Shown here: positions 39,665-49,047 of the stretch, in pieces
How positions within the stretch are numbered: position 1 is the first letter of the stretch
How the letters are laid out: every line of letters begins with the position of its first letter
DNA from: Streptomyces mobaraensis NBRC 13819 = DSM 40847
Lineage (GTDB): Bacteria > Actinomycetota > Actinomycetes > Streptomycetales > Streptomycetaceae
DNA: 64,000 nucleotides
Direction: 5' to 3'
NCBI RefSeq assembly: GCF_017916255.1
Contig: NZ_CP072827.1
Span: 5,605,501 to 5,669,500, forward strand
The notes under the pieces: generated by a model
Seen by the model: the letters and a program-made list of their open reading frames with translations, nothing else
What the model was told of the DNA's origin: nothing
Databases searched by the model: none
Made by a program: the position numbers and the translations under genes

Positions 39665-40708
39665 GTGGCCAGACGACAGATCCCCGTCATCGTGCTCGCG
39701 GGCTTCCTCGGCTCGGGCAAGACGACGCTGCTCAACCACCTGCTGGCACACAGCGGGGGCAGCCGGATCGGTGTGGTGGTCAATGACTTCGGCAGCATCG
39801 AGATCGATGCCCTGAGCGTGGCCGGCCAGGTGGACTCCATGGTGTCGCTCGGCAACGGCTGCCTCTGCTGCGCGGTCGACACCAGCGAGCTGGACGGCTT
39901 CCTGGAGCGGCTGGCCCGCCCGGCGGCCAGGATCGACGTCATCGTGATCGAGGCCAGCGGACTGGCCGAGCCGGAGGAACTGGTCCGGATGATCCTGGCC
40001 AGCGACAACGAGAGCATCGTCTACGGCGGTCTGGTCGAGGTGGTGGACGCCGCCGAGTTCGGCCGGACCCGTGAGCGGCACCCCGAGCTCGACCGGCACC
40101 TGGGCATCGCGGACCTGGTGGTGCTCAACAAGACGGACCGGGTGACCGACGCGGAGCGGGAGGACCTCGAGGCGGTTCTCGCCGGACTGGCGCCCGGCAC
40201 CCCCGTCGTCGCCTCCTCGCACGGCCGGGTCGACCCCGAGCTGCTCTTCGACCGCAAGCCGCGCGAGGACCGCCTGGAGGCGATCCGGCAGCTCTCCTTC
40301 GAGGACCTGGCCCACGAGGAGCGCGACCACGCGCACGACGGGCACGAGGGGCATCTGCACGCGGCGTACGAGAGCGTCGAGTTCGTCTCCGACGACCCCC
40401 TGCACCCCCGCCGCTTCATGGAGTTCCTGGACCGCAGACCGGAAGGGCTCTACCGGATCAAGGGATTCGTCTACTTCGGGGTGCCCGGGCACCGGCAGAA
40501 GTTCGCCCTGCACGCGGTGGGGGACTTCCTGCGCATGTACCGCTCGCCCTGGGCGCGGTCGGAACGCCGCCTCACCCAGCTCGTCATGATCGGCAGCGGC
40601 ATCGACGGGAGCGCCCTGCGGGCCGGCCTGGAAGTCTGCCGCAACGAGGCGCCGCAGGACGCCGACGACCACAGCATGTGGGGCGTCCTGCGGTACACCC
40701 AGGGCTGA
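39665..40708 (+). CDS. CobW/P47K family GTP-binding protein
   Basis: A 347-residue G3E GTPase of the CobW family, which usually deliver or insert metals (cobalt, zinc, iron). The P-loop is GFLGSGKTT (13-21), the metal site is GCLCC (65-69), and the guanine-specific NKTD is in VVLNKTDR. A His-rich stretch (HEERDHAHDGHEGHLHA near residue 218) may bind metal. The C-terminal CobW_C domain is present (RIKGFVYF onward). GTG 39665 has GGAAAG upstream. The metal cannot be told; a zinc or cobalt role is likely, but no Zur box is seen. Confidence 0.9.
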   Translation: MARRQIPVIVLAGFLGSGKTTLLNHLLAHSGGSRIGVVVNDFGSIEIDALSVAGQVDSMVSLGNGCLCCAVDTSELDGFLERLARPAARIDVIVIEASGLAEPEELVRMILASDNESIVYGGLVEVVDAAEFGRTRERHPELDRHLGIADLVVLNKTDRVTDAEREDLEAVLAGLAPGTPVVASSHGRVDPELLFDRKPREDRLEAIRQLSFEDLAHEERDHAHDGHEGHLHAAYESVEFVSDDPLHPRRFMEFLDRRPEGLYRIKGFVYFGVPGHRQKFALHAVGDFLRMYRSPWARSERRLTQLVMIGSGIDGSALRAGLEVCRNEAPQDADDHSMWGVLRYTQG

Positions 40709-40732
40709 CCCGGGCCGGCCCTGGGTGTACCG
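40691..40732. terminator. Terminator formed across the stop codon of the CobW gene
   Basis: A 15-bp perfect stem: the left arm is the last codons of the CobW gene (40691-40705), the loop (40706-40717) begins with its TGA, and the right arm is 40718-40732. It sits between convergent cobW-like and parC genes. Confidence 0.85.
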
Positions 40733-40738
40733 GCCGGA

Positions 40739-43198
40739 TCACACCGGTCCGGCCACCACCGCCACCGGCTTGGCCAGCGGCGTACCCGAGCCGTCGCGGC
40801 GCGGGTCGGGCTCCGGCAGGACCGCGGGCGTCCCGTTGGCCGTCGCGGCGCGGGCCGGGGCGGCGCCCGCCCAGGCCAGGACCAGGCAGTCCTCGCCCTT
40901 GAGGAACCGCTGGCAGCGCACGCCGCCGGTGGCCCGGCCCTTGCGCGGGTACTGGTCGAACGGCGTCAGCTTCGCCGTCCCCTCGGAGGCCGCGCCGGGC
41001 AGTCCGCCCGCGGCCCCGGCCACCGTGAAGACCACCGCGTCCTCCGCCGGGTCGACGGCGGTGAAGGAGATCACCTTCGCCCCGGAGGACAGCTTGACGC
41101 CCGCCATGCCGCCCGCGGGCCGGCCCTGCGGCCGCACCTGCCCGGCCTGGTAGCGCAGCAGCTGGGCGTCGTCGGTGATGAAGACCAGATCCTCGTCGCC
41201 GGTCCGCAGCTCGGCCGCGCCCACGACGCGGTCGCCGGCCTTGAGGGAGATGACCTCCAGCTCGTCCTTGTTGGCCGGGTAGTCGGGGACCACGCGCTTG
41301 ACGACGCCCTGCTCGGTGCCGATGGCGAGGCCGGGCGAGGACTCGTCCAGCGTGGTCAGGCAGACCACCCGCTCGTCGTCGGCCAGCGACAGGAACTCCG
41401 ACAGGGGCGCGCCGCCGGCCAGGTTGGGCGCCGCGGCCGTCTCCGGCAGCTGGGGCAGGTCGATCACCCGCAGCCGCAGCAGCCGCCCGGCCGAGGTGAC
41501 CACGCCGACCTCGCCCAGCGCGGTGGCGGGCACCGCCGAGACGATCACATCATGCTTCACGCGCTTGGTCTCGCCCGCGCCGGGCGCGAACGGCTCGCCG
41601 GTGGCGGTGCGGGCCAGCAGGCCCGTCGAGGAGAGCAGCACCCGGCACGGGTCGTCGGCGACCTGGAGCGGGACGGCCGACGCCGGGGCGCCCGCCGACT
41701 CCAGCAGGACCGTGCGCCGGTCGGTGCCGAACTTCTTGGCGACGTCGGCCAGTTCGGAGGAGACCAGCTTGCGCAGCTCGGCGTCGGATTCGAGGATCTT
41801 CGTCAGCTCCTCGATCTCCGAGGTCAGCTTGGTCCGCTCGTCCTCCAGCTCGATCCGGTCGAACTTGGTCAGCCGGCGCAGCGGGGTGTCGAGGATGTAC
41901 TGCGTCTGCACCTCGGAGAGGGAGAAGCGCTCGACGAGTGATGCCTTCGCCGCCGCGGCATTGTCGCTCGATCGGATGATTCTGATGACCTCGTCGATGT
42001 CAACGAGCGCCACCAGCAGGCCCTCGACCAGGTGAAGCCGGTCGCGCCGCTTGCCGCGGCGGAACTCGCTGCGCCGCCGGACCACCTCGAAGCGGTGGTC
42101 GACGTAGACCTCCAGCAGCTCCTTCAGACCCAGCGTCAGCGGCTGGCCGTCCACCAGCGCGACGTTGTTGATGCCGAAGGACTCCTCCATCGGGGTCAGC
42201 TTGTAGAGCTGCTCCAGCACGGCCTCGGGGTTGAAGCCGTTCTTGATCTCGATGACCAGCCGCAGGCCGTGCGCCCGGTCCGTGAGGTCCTTCACATCGG
42301 CGATGCCCTGGAGCTTCTTCGCCCCGACCAGGTCCTTGATCTTGGAGATGACCTTCTCCGGGCCGACCGCGAACGGCAGCTCGGTCACCACCAGGCCCTT
42401 GCGGCGGGCCGTCACGTTCTCGACGGAGACGGTGGCGCGGATCTTGAAGGTGCCGCGGCCCGTCTCGTACGCGTCCCGGATGCCGTTCAGCCCGACGATT
42501 CGGCCGCCCGTGGGCAGGTCGGGACCGGGGACGTACTTCATCAGGGTGTCGAGGTCGGCGTTCGGGTGCCGGATCAGGTGCCGGGCGGCGGCGATCACCT
42601 CGCCCAGGTTGTGCGGAGGCATGTTCGTCGCCATGCCGACCGCGATGCCCGTGGTGCCGTTGACCAGCAGGTTCGGGTAGGCGGCCGGGAGGGCGACCGG
42701 CTCCTGCTCGCTGCCGTCGTAGTTGGCGGCGAAGTCGACGGTGTCCTCGTCGATCGACTCCGTCATCAGCGAGGTCGCGGACGCCATCCGGGCCTCGGTG
42801 TACCGCATGGCGGCCGGCGGGTCGTCGTTGCCCAGCGAGCCGAAGTTGCCGTGGCCGTCGACCAGCGGCACGCGCATGGAGAACGGCTGCGCCATGCGCA
42901 CCAGCGCGTCGTAGATGGAGGCGTCACCGTGCGGGTGCAGCTTGCCCATCACCTCGCCGACCACGCGCGCGCACTTCACGTAGCCGCGTTCGGGCCGGAG
43001 GCCCATCTCGTTCATCTGGAAGAGGATGCGGCGCTGCACCGGCTTGAGGCCGTCGCGGGCGTCGGGCAGGGCGCGGGAGTAGATGACGGAGTAGGCGTAC
43101 TCGAGGAAGGAGCCCTGCATCTCGTCGACGACGTCGATGTCGAGGATGCGCTCCTCGAACTCTTCCGGCGGCGGGGTCTTCGTGCTGCGGCGGGCCAT
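40739..43198 (-). CDS. parC: DNA topoisomerase IV subunit A (ParC), GyrA-like
   Basis: An 819-residue type IIA topoisomerase cleavage subunit that, with ParE, decatenates chromosomes. The catalytic tyrosine is Tyr133 in AMRYTEARM. The quinolone region reads [10 protein letters not shown], with Ala93 in place of the Ser found in many bacteria, as in mycobacterial GyrA. The C-terminal half has the beta-pinwheel repeats ([15 protein letters not shown] and [20 protein letters not shown]). ATG 43198 has AAGGAG about 14 nt upstream. A TGA at 40739-40741 ends it next to the terminator. Confidence 0.95.
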   Translation of the reverse strand: MARRSTKTPPPEEFEERILDIDVVDEMQGSFLEYAYSVIYSRALPDARDGLKPVQRRILFQMNEMGLRPERGYVKCARVVGEVMGKLHPHGDASIYDALVRMAQPFSMRVPLVDGHGNFGSLGNDDPPAAMRYTEARMASATSLMTESIDEDTVDFAANYDGSEQEPVALPAAYPNLLVNGTTGIAVGMATNMPPHNLGEVIAAARHLIRHPNADLDTLMKYVPGPDLPTGGRIVGLNGIRDAYETGRGTFKIRATVSVENVTARRKGLVVTELPFAVGPEKVISKIKDLVGAKKLQGIADVKDLTDRAHGLRLVIEIKNGFNPEAVLEQLYKLTPMEESFGINNVALVDGQPLTLGLKELLEVYVDHRFEVVRRRSEFRRGKRRDRLHLVEGLLVALVDIDEVIRIIRSSDNAAAAKASLVERFSLSEVQTQYILDTPLRRLTKFDRIELEDERTKLTSEIEELTKILESDAELRKLVSSELADVAKKFGTDRRTVLLESAGAPASAVPLQVADDPCRVLLSSTGLLARTATGEPFAPGAGETKRVKHDVIVSAVPATALGEVGVVTSAGRLLRLRVIDLPQLPETAAAPNLAGGAPLSEFLSLADDERVVCLTTLDESSPGLAIGTEQGVVKRVVPDYPANKDELEVISLKAGDRVVGAAELRTGDEDLVFITDDAQLLRYQAGQVRPQGRPAGGMAGVKLSSGAKVISFTAVDPAEDAVVFTVAGAAGGLPGAASEGTAKLTPFDQYPRKGRATGGVRCQRFLKGEDCLVLAWAGAAPARAATANGTPAVLPEPDPRRDGSGTPLAKPVAVVAGPV

Positions 43199-43443
43199 CG
43201 CGGCTGCGGCTCCTTCGGTCGATTGCCGGGGGCGGACTGACGCCGACCATTGTGGACCTCCCCACTGACAACGCCGACCGCGACCCGTCCGCGAGGACCG
43301 CACCGGCCTCGGGAACTTCGCCGGATGTCGGTGCGCTTGCATACAGTGACAGCAGTGTTCATCACGCGAGTCGTCGCGGGCGCCGCGGGCGGGTAACGGC
43401 GGCGCGGGATGCAGCGAGATATCGAGCGATCGAAGGGACGTAC

Positions 43444-44835
43444 ATGCCCATGGGTCACACGGCCGCGCAACAGGCCGGCACCGGCGGCCTGACAGCGACC
43501 GAGCACCGCCTGGCCAACGGCTTGCGAGTGGTGCTCTCGGAGGACCACCTGACCCCGGTCGCGGCAGTCTGCCTCTGGTACGACGTCGGCTCGCGCCACG
43601 AGGTCAAGGGCCGCACCGGCCTCGCCCACCTCTTCGAGCACCTGATGTTCCAGGGCTCGGCGCAGGTGAAGGGCAACGGCCATTTCGAGCTGGTGCAGGG
43701 CGCCGGCGGTTCGCTCAACGGCACCACCAGCTTCGAGCGGACCAACTACTTCGAGACCATGCCCGCCCACCAGCTGGAGCTGGCGCTGTGGCTGGAAGCC
43801 GACCGGATGGGCTCGCTGCTCACCGCGCTCGACGACGAGTCCATGGAGAACCAGCGCGACGTCGTCAAGAACGAGCGCCGCCAGCGGTACGACAACGTGC
43901 CCTACGGCACCGCGTTCGAGCGGCTGACGGCGATGGTCTACCCCGAGGGCCACCCCTACCACCACACGCCCATCGGCTCGATGGCCGACCTGGACGCCAC
44001 CTCCCTGGAGGACGCGCGGGAGTTCTTCCGCACGTACTACGCGCCCGGCAACGCCGTCCTCGCCGTGGTCGGCGACATCGACCCCGAGCGGACGCTGGCC
44101 TGGATCGAGAAGTACTTCGGGTCCATCCCCGCCCACGACCGCAAGCAGCCGCCGCGCGACGGCGCCCTGCCCGACGTCATCGGCGAGCAGCTCCGCCAGG
44201 TGGTCCGCGAGGAGGTGCCCTCGCGCGCCCTGATGGCCGCCTACCGGCTCCCGCACGACGGCACCCGGGAGGCGGACGCCGCCGACCTGGCGCTGACCGT
44301 CCTCGGCGGCGGCGAGTCGTCGCGGCTGCACAACCGCCTGGTCCGGCACGACCGCACCGCGGTCGCGGCGGGCTTCGGCATGCTGCGCCTGGCGGGCGCC
44401 CCCTCGCTGGGCTGGCTGGACGTCAAGGCGTCCGCCGGCGCCGAGGTGGCCGACATCGAGGCGGCCGTCGACGAGGAGCTGGCCCGCTTCGCCCTGGAGG
44501 GCCCCACCGCCCAGGAGATGGAGCGCGCCCAGGCCCAGCTGGAGCGCGAATGGCTGGACCGGCTGGCCACCGTCAGCGGCCGCGCCGACGAACTCTGCCG
44601 CTTCGCCGTCCTCTTCGGCGACCCGCAGCTCGCCCTCACCGCGGTCCAGCGGGTCCTGGAGGTCACGCCGGAGGAGGTGCGGGCCGTCGCCCAGGCGCGG
44701 CTGCGCCCCGACAACCGCGCGGTGCTCGTCTACGAGCCGACCGGGCCCCAGACCGCGGGCTCCGAAGAGAGCGGCGCCACCGAGGGCGCCATGGCGCAGG
44801 AAGCCGACGTACAGGAACAGGAGACGGCCCAGTGA
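43444..44835 (+). CDS. M16 family zinc metallopeptidase (catalytic subunit)
   Basis: A 463-residue pitrilysin-family protease. The inverted zinc motif His-x2-Glu-His is HLFEH (62-66) with the third metal ligand Glu144 (VKNERR), as in mitochondrial processing peptidase beta subunits. The remaining M16 fold (C-terminal R-rich half, about 200-440) is present. ATG 43444 has AAGGGA upstream. The next gene overlaps it as GTGA, and the two probably form a heterodimer. Substrates are unknown. Confidence 0.92.
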   Translation: MPMGHTAAQQAGTGGLTATEHRLANGLRVVLSEDHLTPVAAVCLWYDVGSRHEVKGRTGLAHLFEHLMFQGSAQVKGNGHFELVQGAGGSLNGTTSFERTNYFETMPAHQLELALWLEADRMGSLLTALDDESMENQRDVVKNERRQRYDNVPYGTAFERLTAMVYPEGHPYHHTPIGSMADLDATSLEDAREFFRTYYAPGNAVLAVVGDIDPERTLAWIEKYFGSIPAHDRKQPPRDGALPDVIGEQLRQVVREEVPSRALMAAYRLPHDGTREADAADLALTVLGGGESSRLHNRLVRHDRTAVAAGFGMLRLAGAPSLGWLDVKASAGAEVADIEAAVDEELARFALEGPTAQEMERAQAQLEREWLDRLATVSGRADELCRFAVLFGDPQLALTAVQRVLEVTPEEVRAVAQARLRPDNRAVLVYEPTGPQTAGSEESGATEGAMAQEADVQEQETAQ

Positions 44836-46247
44836 GCGAAGCCGCAGTCGTGGGCGCCACCGGCACCGCCGAACCCACCATGCAGTTCCACCCGCAGCCC
44901 CGGCCCGGCACGGCCACCCCGTGGAACTTCCCGGCCCCCGGCCGCGACCGGCTGCCCAACGGCCTGACCGTGCTGCGCTGCCACCGCCCCGGCCAGCAGG
45001 TCGTCGCCGTCGAGGTCAGCCTCGCGGCCCCGCTGGAGGCCGAGCCGGCCGGCCTGGACGGCGTGGCCACGATCATGGCCCGCGCCTTCTCCGAGGGCAC
45101 GGACAAGCTCAGCGCCGAGGACTTCACGGCCGAGCTGGAGCGCTGCGGCGCCACCCTGGACGCCCACGCCGACCACCCCGGCGTACGGCTCTCCCTGGAG
45201 GTCCCGGCCTCCCGGCTGACCAAGGCCCTGGGCCTGCTCGCCGACGCCCTGCGCGCCCCGGCCTTCCCCGACAACGAGATCGAGCGCCTCGTCCGCAACC
45301 GCCTCGACGAGATCCCGCACGAGCTCGCCAACCCGGCCCGCCGGGCCGCCATGGCGCTCTCCGCCGAGCTCTTCCCGGCCGACTCGCGGATGTCCCGGCC
45401 GCGGCAGGGCACGGAGGAGACGGTCGAGCGCATCGACGCGGCCTCCGTGCGGGCCTTCTACGAGGCGCATGTGCGCCCGGCCACCGCCACCGCCGTGGTC
45501 GTGGGCGACCTGACCGGCGTCGACCTGGACCAGGCCCTGGCCGACACCCTCGGCGCCTGGACGGGCTCCCCGGCCGAGCCCCGGCCCGTCCCGCCCGTCT
45601 CCGCCGACGACACCGGCCGCGTCGTCATCGTGGACCGCCCGGGCGCCGTCCAGACGCAGCTCCTCATCGGCCGCGTCGGCGCCGACCGGCATGCCAGCGT
45701 CTGGCCCGCGCAGGTGCTCGGCACGTACTGCCTCGGCGGCACCCTGACCTCCCGTCTGGACCGTGTGCTGCGCGAGGAGAAGGGCTACACCTACGGCGTC
45801 CGCTCGTTCGGCCAGGTGCTGCGGTCCGCCCCCGACGGCACCGGGGCCGCGATGCTCGCCATCAGCGGCTCCGTGGACACCCCCAACACCGGCCCGGCGC
45901 TGGCGGACCTGTGGACGGTGCTGCGCACCCTCGCCGCCGAGGGGCTGACCGACGCCGAGCGCGACGTCGCCGTGCAGAACCTGGTGGGTGTCGCGCCGCT
46001 CAAGTACGAGACAGCGGCGGCCGTCGCGGGCACGCTGGCCGACCAGGTCGAGCAGTACCTCCCGGACGACTTCCAGGCCCGGATGTACGAACGCCTCGCG
46101 GAGACCGGGACGGTGGAGGCCACCGCGGCCGTCGTGAACGCCTTCCCGGCCGACCGCCTGGTCACCGTGCTCGTCGGGGACGCCGCGGAGATCGCCGAGC
46201 CCGTCCGGGCGCTCGGCATCGGCGAGGTGACGGTCGTTTCCGCCTGA
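44832..46247 (+). CDS. M16 family non-catalytic partner subunit
   Basis: A 471-residue M16 protein translated from GTG 44832, overlapping the catalytic subunit by 4 nt. The region that should hold HxxEH reads GLDGVATIMARAFSEGT (about 74-90), so the zinc ligands are missing and it cannot be a zinc peptidase on its own. The Arg/Tyr pair that completes the partner's active site is present in DRVLREEKGYTYG (about 310-323). This alpha/beta split is known for M16 heterodimers, such as mitochondrial processing peptidase. Confidence 0.93.
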   Translation: MSEAAVVGATGTAEPTMQFHPQPRPGTATPWNFPAPGRDRLPNGLTVLRCHRPGQQVVAVEVSLAAPLEAEPAGLDGVATIMARAFSEGTDKLSAEDFTAELERCGATLDAHADHPGVRLSLEVPASRLTKALGLLADALRAPAFPDNEIERLVRNRLDEIPHELANPARRAAMALSAELFPADSRMSRPRQGTEETVERIDAASVRAFYEAHVRPATATAVVVGDLTGVDLDQALADTLGAWTGSPAEPRPVPPVSADDTGRVVIVDRPGAVQTQLLIGRVGADRHASVWPAQVLGTYCLGGTLTSRLDRVLREEKGYTYGVRSFGQVLRSAPDGTGAAMLAISGSVDTPNTGPALADLWTVLRTLAAEGLTDAERDVAVQNLVGVAPLKYETAAAVAGTLADQVEQYLPDDFQARMYERLAETGTVEATAAVVNAFPADRLVTVLVGDAAEIAEPVRALGIGEVTVVSA

Positions 46248-46264
46248 CGGGAGCTCAAGCCTCG

Positions 46265-46284
46265 GCGTGCGCCCCGGCGCACGC
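46265..46284 (+). terminator. Hairpin after the M16 pair
   Basis: GCGTGCGC/GCGCACGC, an 8-bp perfect stem with CCCG loop, 17 nt after the stop. Confidence 0.6.
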
Positions 46285-46470
46285 GCGGGGGCGGAGAGGC
46301 GCGTGGTTCCTTCGGGGGCCGCGCGCCTCCGTTATGCCCGATTTATAGGAGCGGTTGCATCGTTCCTCTGTGGCGTGCGTCACTAAAACGGGGTTCCGTT
46401 TGCCGTTCGAATCTGACGACGATTAGCTTCAGGGCGGCAGTCCGTCGGATCGGAGCCGCAACCGCGGCCC

Positions 46471-46620
46471 CGGGCAGCCATCGCCGAGTCCCCGTACGGC
46501 GCGAGCCAGGGGAGCCGGGGAACCACATGTTCCCTGGGGTGAATCGGGTCCCTCTCCGGAGGGGGCCGTAGGAGACCTTCCTGCTCCGAACCCGTCAGCT
46601 AACCCGGTAGGCGAGAAGGA
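46471..46620 (+). ncRNA. c-di-AMP (ydaO-yuaA type) riboswitch
   Basis: The leader carries the conserved segments of the c-di-AMP riboswitch in the right order: CGCCGAGTCC, CCGGGGAACC, CTGGGGTGAATCG, CTCCGAACCCGTCAGCTAACC and GGTAGGCG, the last pairing with the first (CGCC/GGCG) to close the aptamer. Streptomyces uses this RNA to control cell-wall hydrolase genes, which fits the M23 peptidase 22 nt downstream. Boundaries are approximate. Confidence 0.9.
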
Positions 46621-46641
46621 AGGAAAGGAACAGCCGCAACC

Positions 46642-47448
46642 ATGGCGTTCACCCGTGCCACCGGGAAGCACCGTCGTCCGAGCCGTGCCGTACGTGTCGG
46701 CGCCAACGTCGCCGGCATAGCCACCCTGAGCGCCGCGGGCGTCGTCGCCGGTGTCGCCGCTCCGGCCTTCGCCGCCTCTCCGGAGGAGGCGCCCCGCGTG
46801 CAGGACACCGGCCTCACCCAGGCCGTCGTCATCTCCGACCACGTGGCCGACAGCGTGGACGAGCAGGCCCAGATGCAGCGCGGCGTGGCCGAGCAGGACG
46901 CCGCCACCCAGAAGGCCGAGGACGCGGCCAAGGCGCAGGCCGCCCTGATCAAGAAGCGTGCCGACGAGGCCAAGCGCAAGGCCGAGGCCGAGCGCGCCGA
47001 GAAGGAGCGCGCGGCCCGCGAGGAGGAGCGCAAGCGCCTCAACACCTTCGTGATGCCGATCGCCGGCTCCTTCGTCTCCACCCAGTACCACGCCTCCAGC
47101 GGCCTGTGGTCCTCCGGCAGCCACACCGGTGTCGACTTCCACGCCGGCGAGGGCACCAGCGTCCAGGCCGTGGGCGCCGGCACCGTCGTCGAGGCCGGCT
47201 GGGGCGGCGCCTACGGCAACAACATCGTCATCAAGCACAACGACGGCACCTACACCCAGTACGGCCACCTCTCGTCGATCGGCGTCAGCGTCGGCCAGAC
47301 CGTCACCCCGGGCCAGCAGATCGGCCTCTCCGGTTCCACCGGCAACGTCACCGGCCCGCACCTGCACTTCGAGGCCCGCACTGCGCCCACCTACGGCTCG
47401 GACATCGACCCGGTCGCGTACCTGCGTTCGCACGGCGTCAACATCTGA
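46642..47448 (+). CDS. M23 family metallopeptidase (peptidoglycan hydrolase), riboswitch-controlled
   Basis: A 268-residue secreted cell-wall hydrolase. A signal peptide ends near residue 45 (AAPAFA, then ASPEE), followed by a coiled-coil segment (about 70-130, rich in Ala, Lys and Glu). The M23 domain (about 135-268) has the zinc ligands His161/Asp165 in SHTGVDFHA and His240-x-His in PHLHFEA, typical of lysostaphin-type endopeptidases that cut peptide cross-links. ATG 46642 has GGAAAGGAA upstream. The c-di-AMP riboswitch upstream should tie its expression to osmotic and cell-wall signals. Confidence 0.92.
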   Translation: MAFTRATGKHRRPSRAVRVGANVAGIATLSAAGVVAGVAAPAFAASPEEAPRVQDTGLTQAVVISDHVADSVDEQAQMQRGVAEQDAATQKAEDAAKAQAALIKKRADEAKRKAEAERAEKERAAREEERKRLNTFVMPIAGSFVSTQYHASSGLWSSGSHTGVDFHAGEGTSVQAVGAGTVVEAGWGGAYGNNIVIKHNDGTYTQYGHLSSIGVSVGQTVTPGQQIGLSGSTGNVTGPHLHFEARTAPTYGSDIDPVAYLRSHGVNI

Positions 47449-47473
47449 CCGGCCGTCCCCTTTCCTCCGCCGA

Positions 47474-47508
47474 GCCCCGCCCGGACCACACGTCCATGGC
47501 GGGGCTTT
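47474..47508 (+). terminator. Terminator after the M23 gene
   Basis: GCCCCGCC/GGCGGGGC 8-bp stem with an inner GGAC/GTCC stem, followed by TTT. Confidence 0.75.
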
Positions 47509-47585
47509 CGGTCGTCGCGAACGGACCGTCCGGGCACGGTGGGCTTTCCCGTTCCCTCCGCTTGGCCAAATCATTTCCATGGGCA

Positions 47586-47601
47586 TCCGATGGCCATCGG
47601 A
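47586..47601. promoter_or_regulatory. 16-bp palindrome upstream of the GntR gene
   Basis: TCCGATGGCCATCGGA is perfectly palindromic. It lies 125 bp before the GntR start and is a good candidate for its own operator. Confidence 0.55.
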
Positions 47602-47725
47602 AACCGCGCGGGATTGCCATAGAGTCGAGCGAATCCTGAAGAAGCGTCCCCCGCCTGCCGGCCGCCGCTTTCACGCGAGGCCGTGTCGGGGTCGATCCGG
47701 AGGTCCGTCCAATGCGGGGACGTTT

Positions 47726-48472
47726 GTGAACGGCGGGACCGACGCGGTTGCCGAGAGCCGCCGCGTCTCCGCGCAGGCGGTGTGCACGGCGATCCGCGAC
47801 GACATCGTCTCCGGCGCCTTCCCGCCCGGCAGCCGGCTCATCGAGGAACTGCTCGCCCGACGGTACGGCGTCTCGCGCGTCCCGGTGCGGGAGGCGCTGC
47901 GGACCCTGGCCTCCGAGGGCTTCGTGACCACGCGCCGGCACGCGGGCGCCTGCGTCGCCGAGCCGACCGAGCAGGAGGCGGCCGACCTGCTGGAGGTGCG
48001 GGCGCTGCTGGAGCCGCTGGGGGCCGCCCGGGCCGCGCAGCGGCGGACCGAGGCGCACCTGAAGGTGCTGCGCGGACTGGTCCGGCTGGGCCGGGAGCGC
48101 GCCCGCGCGGGGCAGCCGGGCGAGCTGTGCCCGCTGGGCGACTGGTTCGACGAGACGCTCGCCCAGGCGTCCGGCAGCCCGAGCCTGGCCGCCCTGCTCA
48201 CCCAGGTGCGGCGCAAGATCGCCTGGATGTACGCGCCCGAGCCGCCCGCCCGGCCCGTGGAGACCTGGGAGACGCACGCCGCGCTGGTCGACGCGGTGGT
48301 CAGGGGGGACGTGGAACGCGCCCGGGGCATCGCCGCCGGACGGGCCGGGCGGGCACCCGGGGAATTCCGGTTCTGGCGGCCGGTGGCTGCTTCTTCCGCT
48401 TCTCGAACTTCTCCGGCGCCGTCGGCCGCCGTTCGGAAACGTGCCGTTCACACGGCGGGCGCCGGAATGTGA
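47726..48472 (+). CDS. GntR-family (FCD) transcriptional regulator
   Basis: A 248-residue GntR/FCD regulator. The winged helix (10-75) has AVCTAIRDDIVSGAFPPGSRL and ARRYGVSRVPVREALRTLASEGF; the FCD domain follows (DLLEVRALLEPLGAARAA; WFDETLAQASGSPSLAALL; WETHAALVDAVVRGDVERARG). The C-terminal tail from about 215 is low-complexity. GTG 47726 has GGGGA upstream. The ligand is probably a small carboxylate or sugar derivative; the target is unknown. Confidence 0.88.
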   Translation: MNGGTDAVAESRRVSAQAVCTAIRDDIVSGAFPPGSRLIEELLARRYGVSRVPVREALRTLASEGFVTTRRHAGACVAEPTEQEAADLLEVRALLEPLGAARAAQRRTEAHLKVLRGLVRLGRERARAGQPGELCPLGDWFDETLAQASGSPSLAALLTQVRRKIAWMYAPEPPARPVETWETHAALVDAVVRGDVERARGIAAGRAGRAPGEFRFWRPVAASSASRTSPAPSAAVRKRAVHTAGAGM

Positions 48473-48557
48473 CGGCCGTCCGGCATTCCGGGGCCGGCGG
48501 GTAATTCACCGGTGCACGCCCGGTGTTTTCCGGCCGGAATGCGCGCGCGGGGCGAAA

Positions 48558-48610
48558 CGCGCGAGCGGGGCCGCGGCGGCCGGGTCCACCGGCCGCCACG
48601 GCCCCGCTCG
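48558..48610. terminator. Very strong bidirectional terminator
   Basis: A 24-position stem with 23 Watson-Crick pairs (CGCGAGCGGGGCCG at the base, then a C-A mismatch, then GGCGGCCGG) around a 5-nt loop. It separates the convergent GntR and ptsH genes. Confidence 0.9.
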
Positions 48611-48658
48611 CGACCCTCGGGAAGCCCGCCGAGATCGGCGGCTCCCCGGGGCGAGGGC

Positions 48659-48940
48659 TCAGACGGTCTCCGGAAGCTCCTCGAGCCCCTCGGCGACGAG
48701 CTTGGCCAGACGGTCGAGCGCGGCCTCGGCACCCGCGTCCTCCGAGGCCAGGACGATCTCCTCGCCGCCCTGGGCGCCCAGGCCCAGCACGGCCAGCATC
48801 GACGCGGCGTTGACGGGGGTGCCGCCGGCCTTGGCGATGGTCACGGGGACGCCGGCGGCGGCGGCCGCACGGACGAAGATCGACGCCGGACGGGCGTGCA
48901 GGCCGTCGGCCCAGCCGACGTTTACACGGCGCTCAACCAT
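48659..48940 (-). CDS. ptsH: Phosphocarrier protein HPr
   Basis: A 93-residue HPr, the phosphate carrier of the sugar PTS, which receives phosphate from enzyme I. The active-site His15 is in GLHARPAS; the regulatory-site Ser47 is in VNAASMLAVLGLGA. The rest matches the 85-93 residue family. ATG 48940 has GAAGGGC upstream. No other PTS gene is seen nearby. Confidence 0.96.
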   Translation of the reverse strand: MVERRVNVGWADGLHARPASIFVRAAAAAGVPVTIAKAGGTPVNAASMLAVLGLGAQGGEEIVLASEDAGAEAALDRLAKLVAEGLEELPETV

Positions 48941-49035
48941 GGTGTTGCCCTTCGAGTCGCGAATGGGTTGTCTAGACCAGTGTCGCATGGTGCGGGCAGT
49001 GCTCCGCCGCGGCCGTCATTGTCAGTGGCCGGTCG

Positions 49036-49041
49036 TACGCT
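49036..49041 (+). promoter_or_regulatory. -10 element for leaderless acetyltransferase gene
   Basis: TACGCT ends 6 nt before ATG 49048; no Shine-Dalgarno is present. Confidence 0.6.
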
Positions 49042-49047
49042 GATCCC

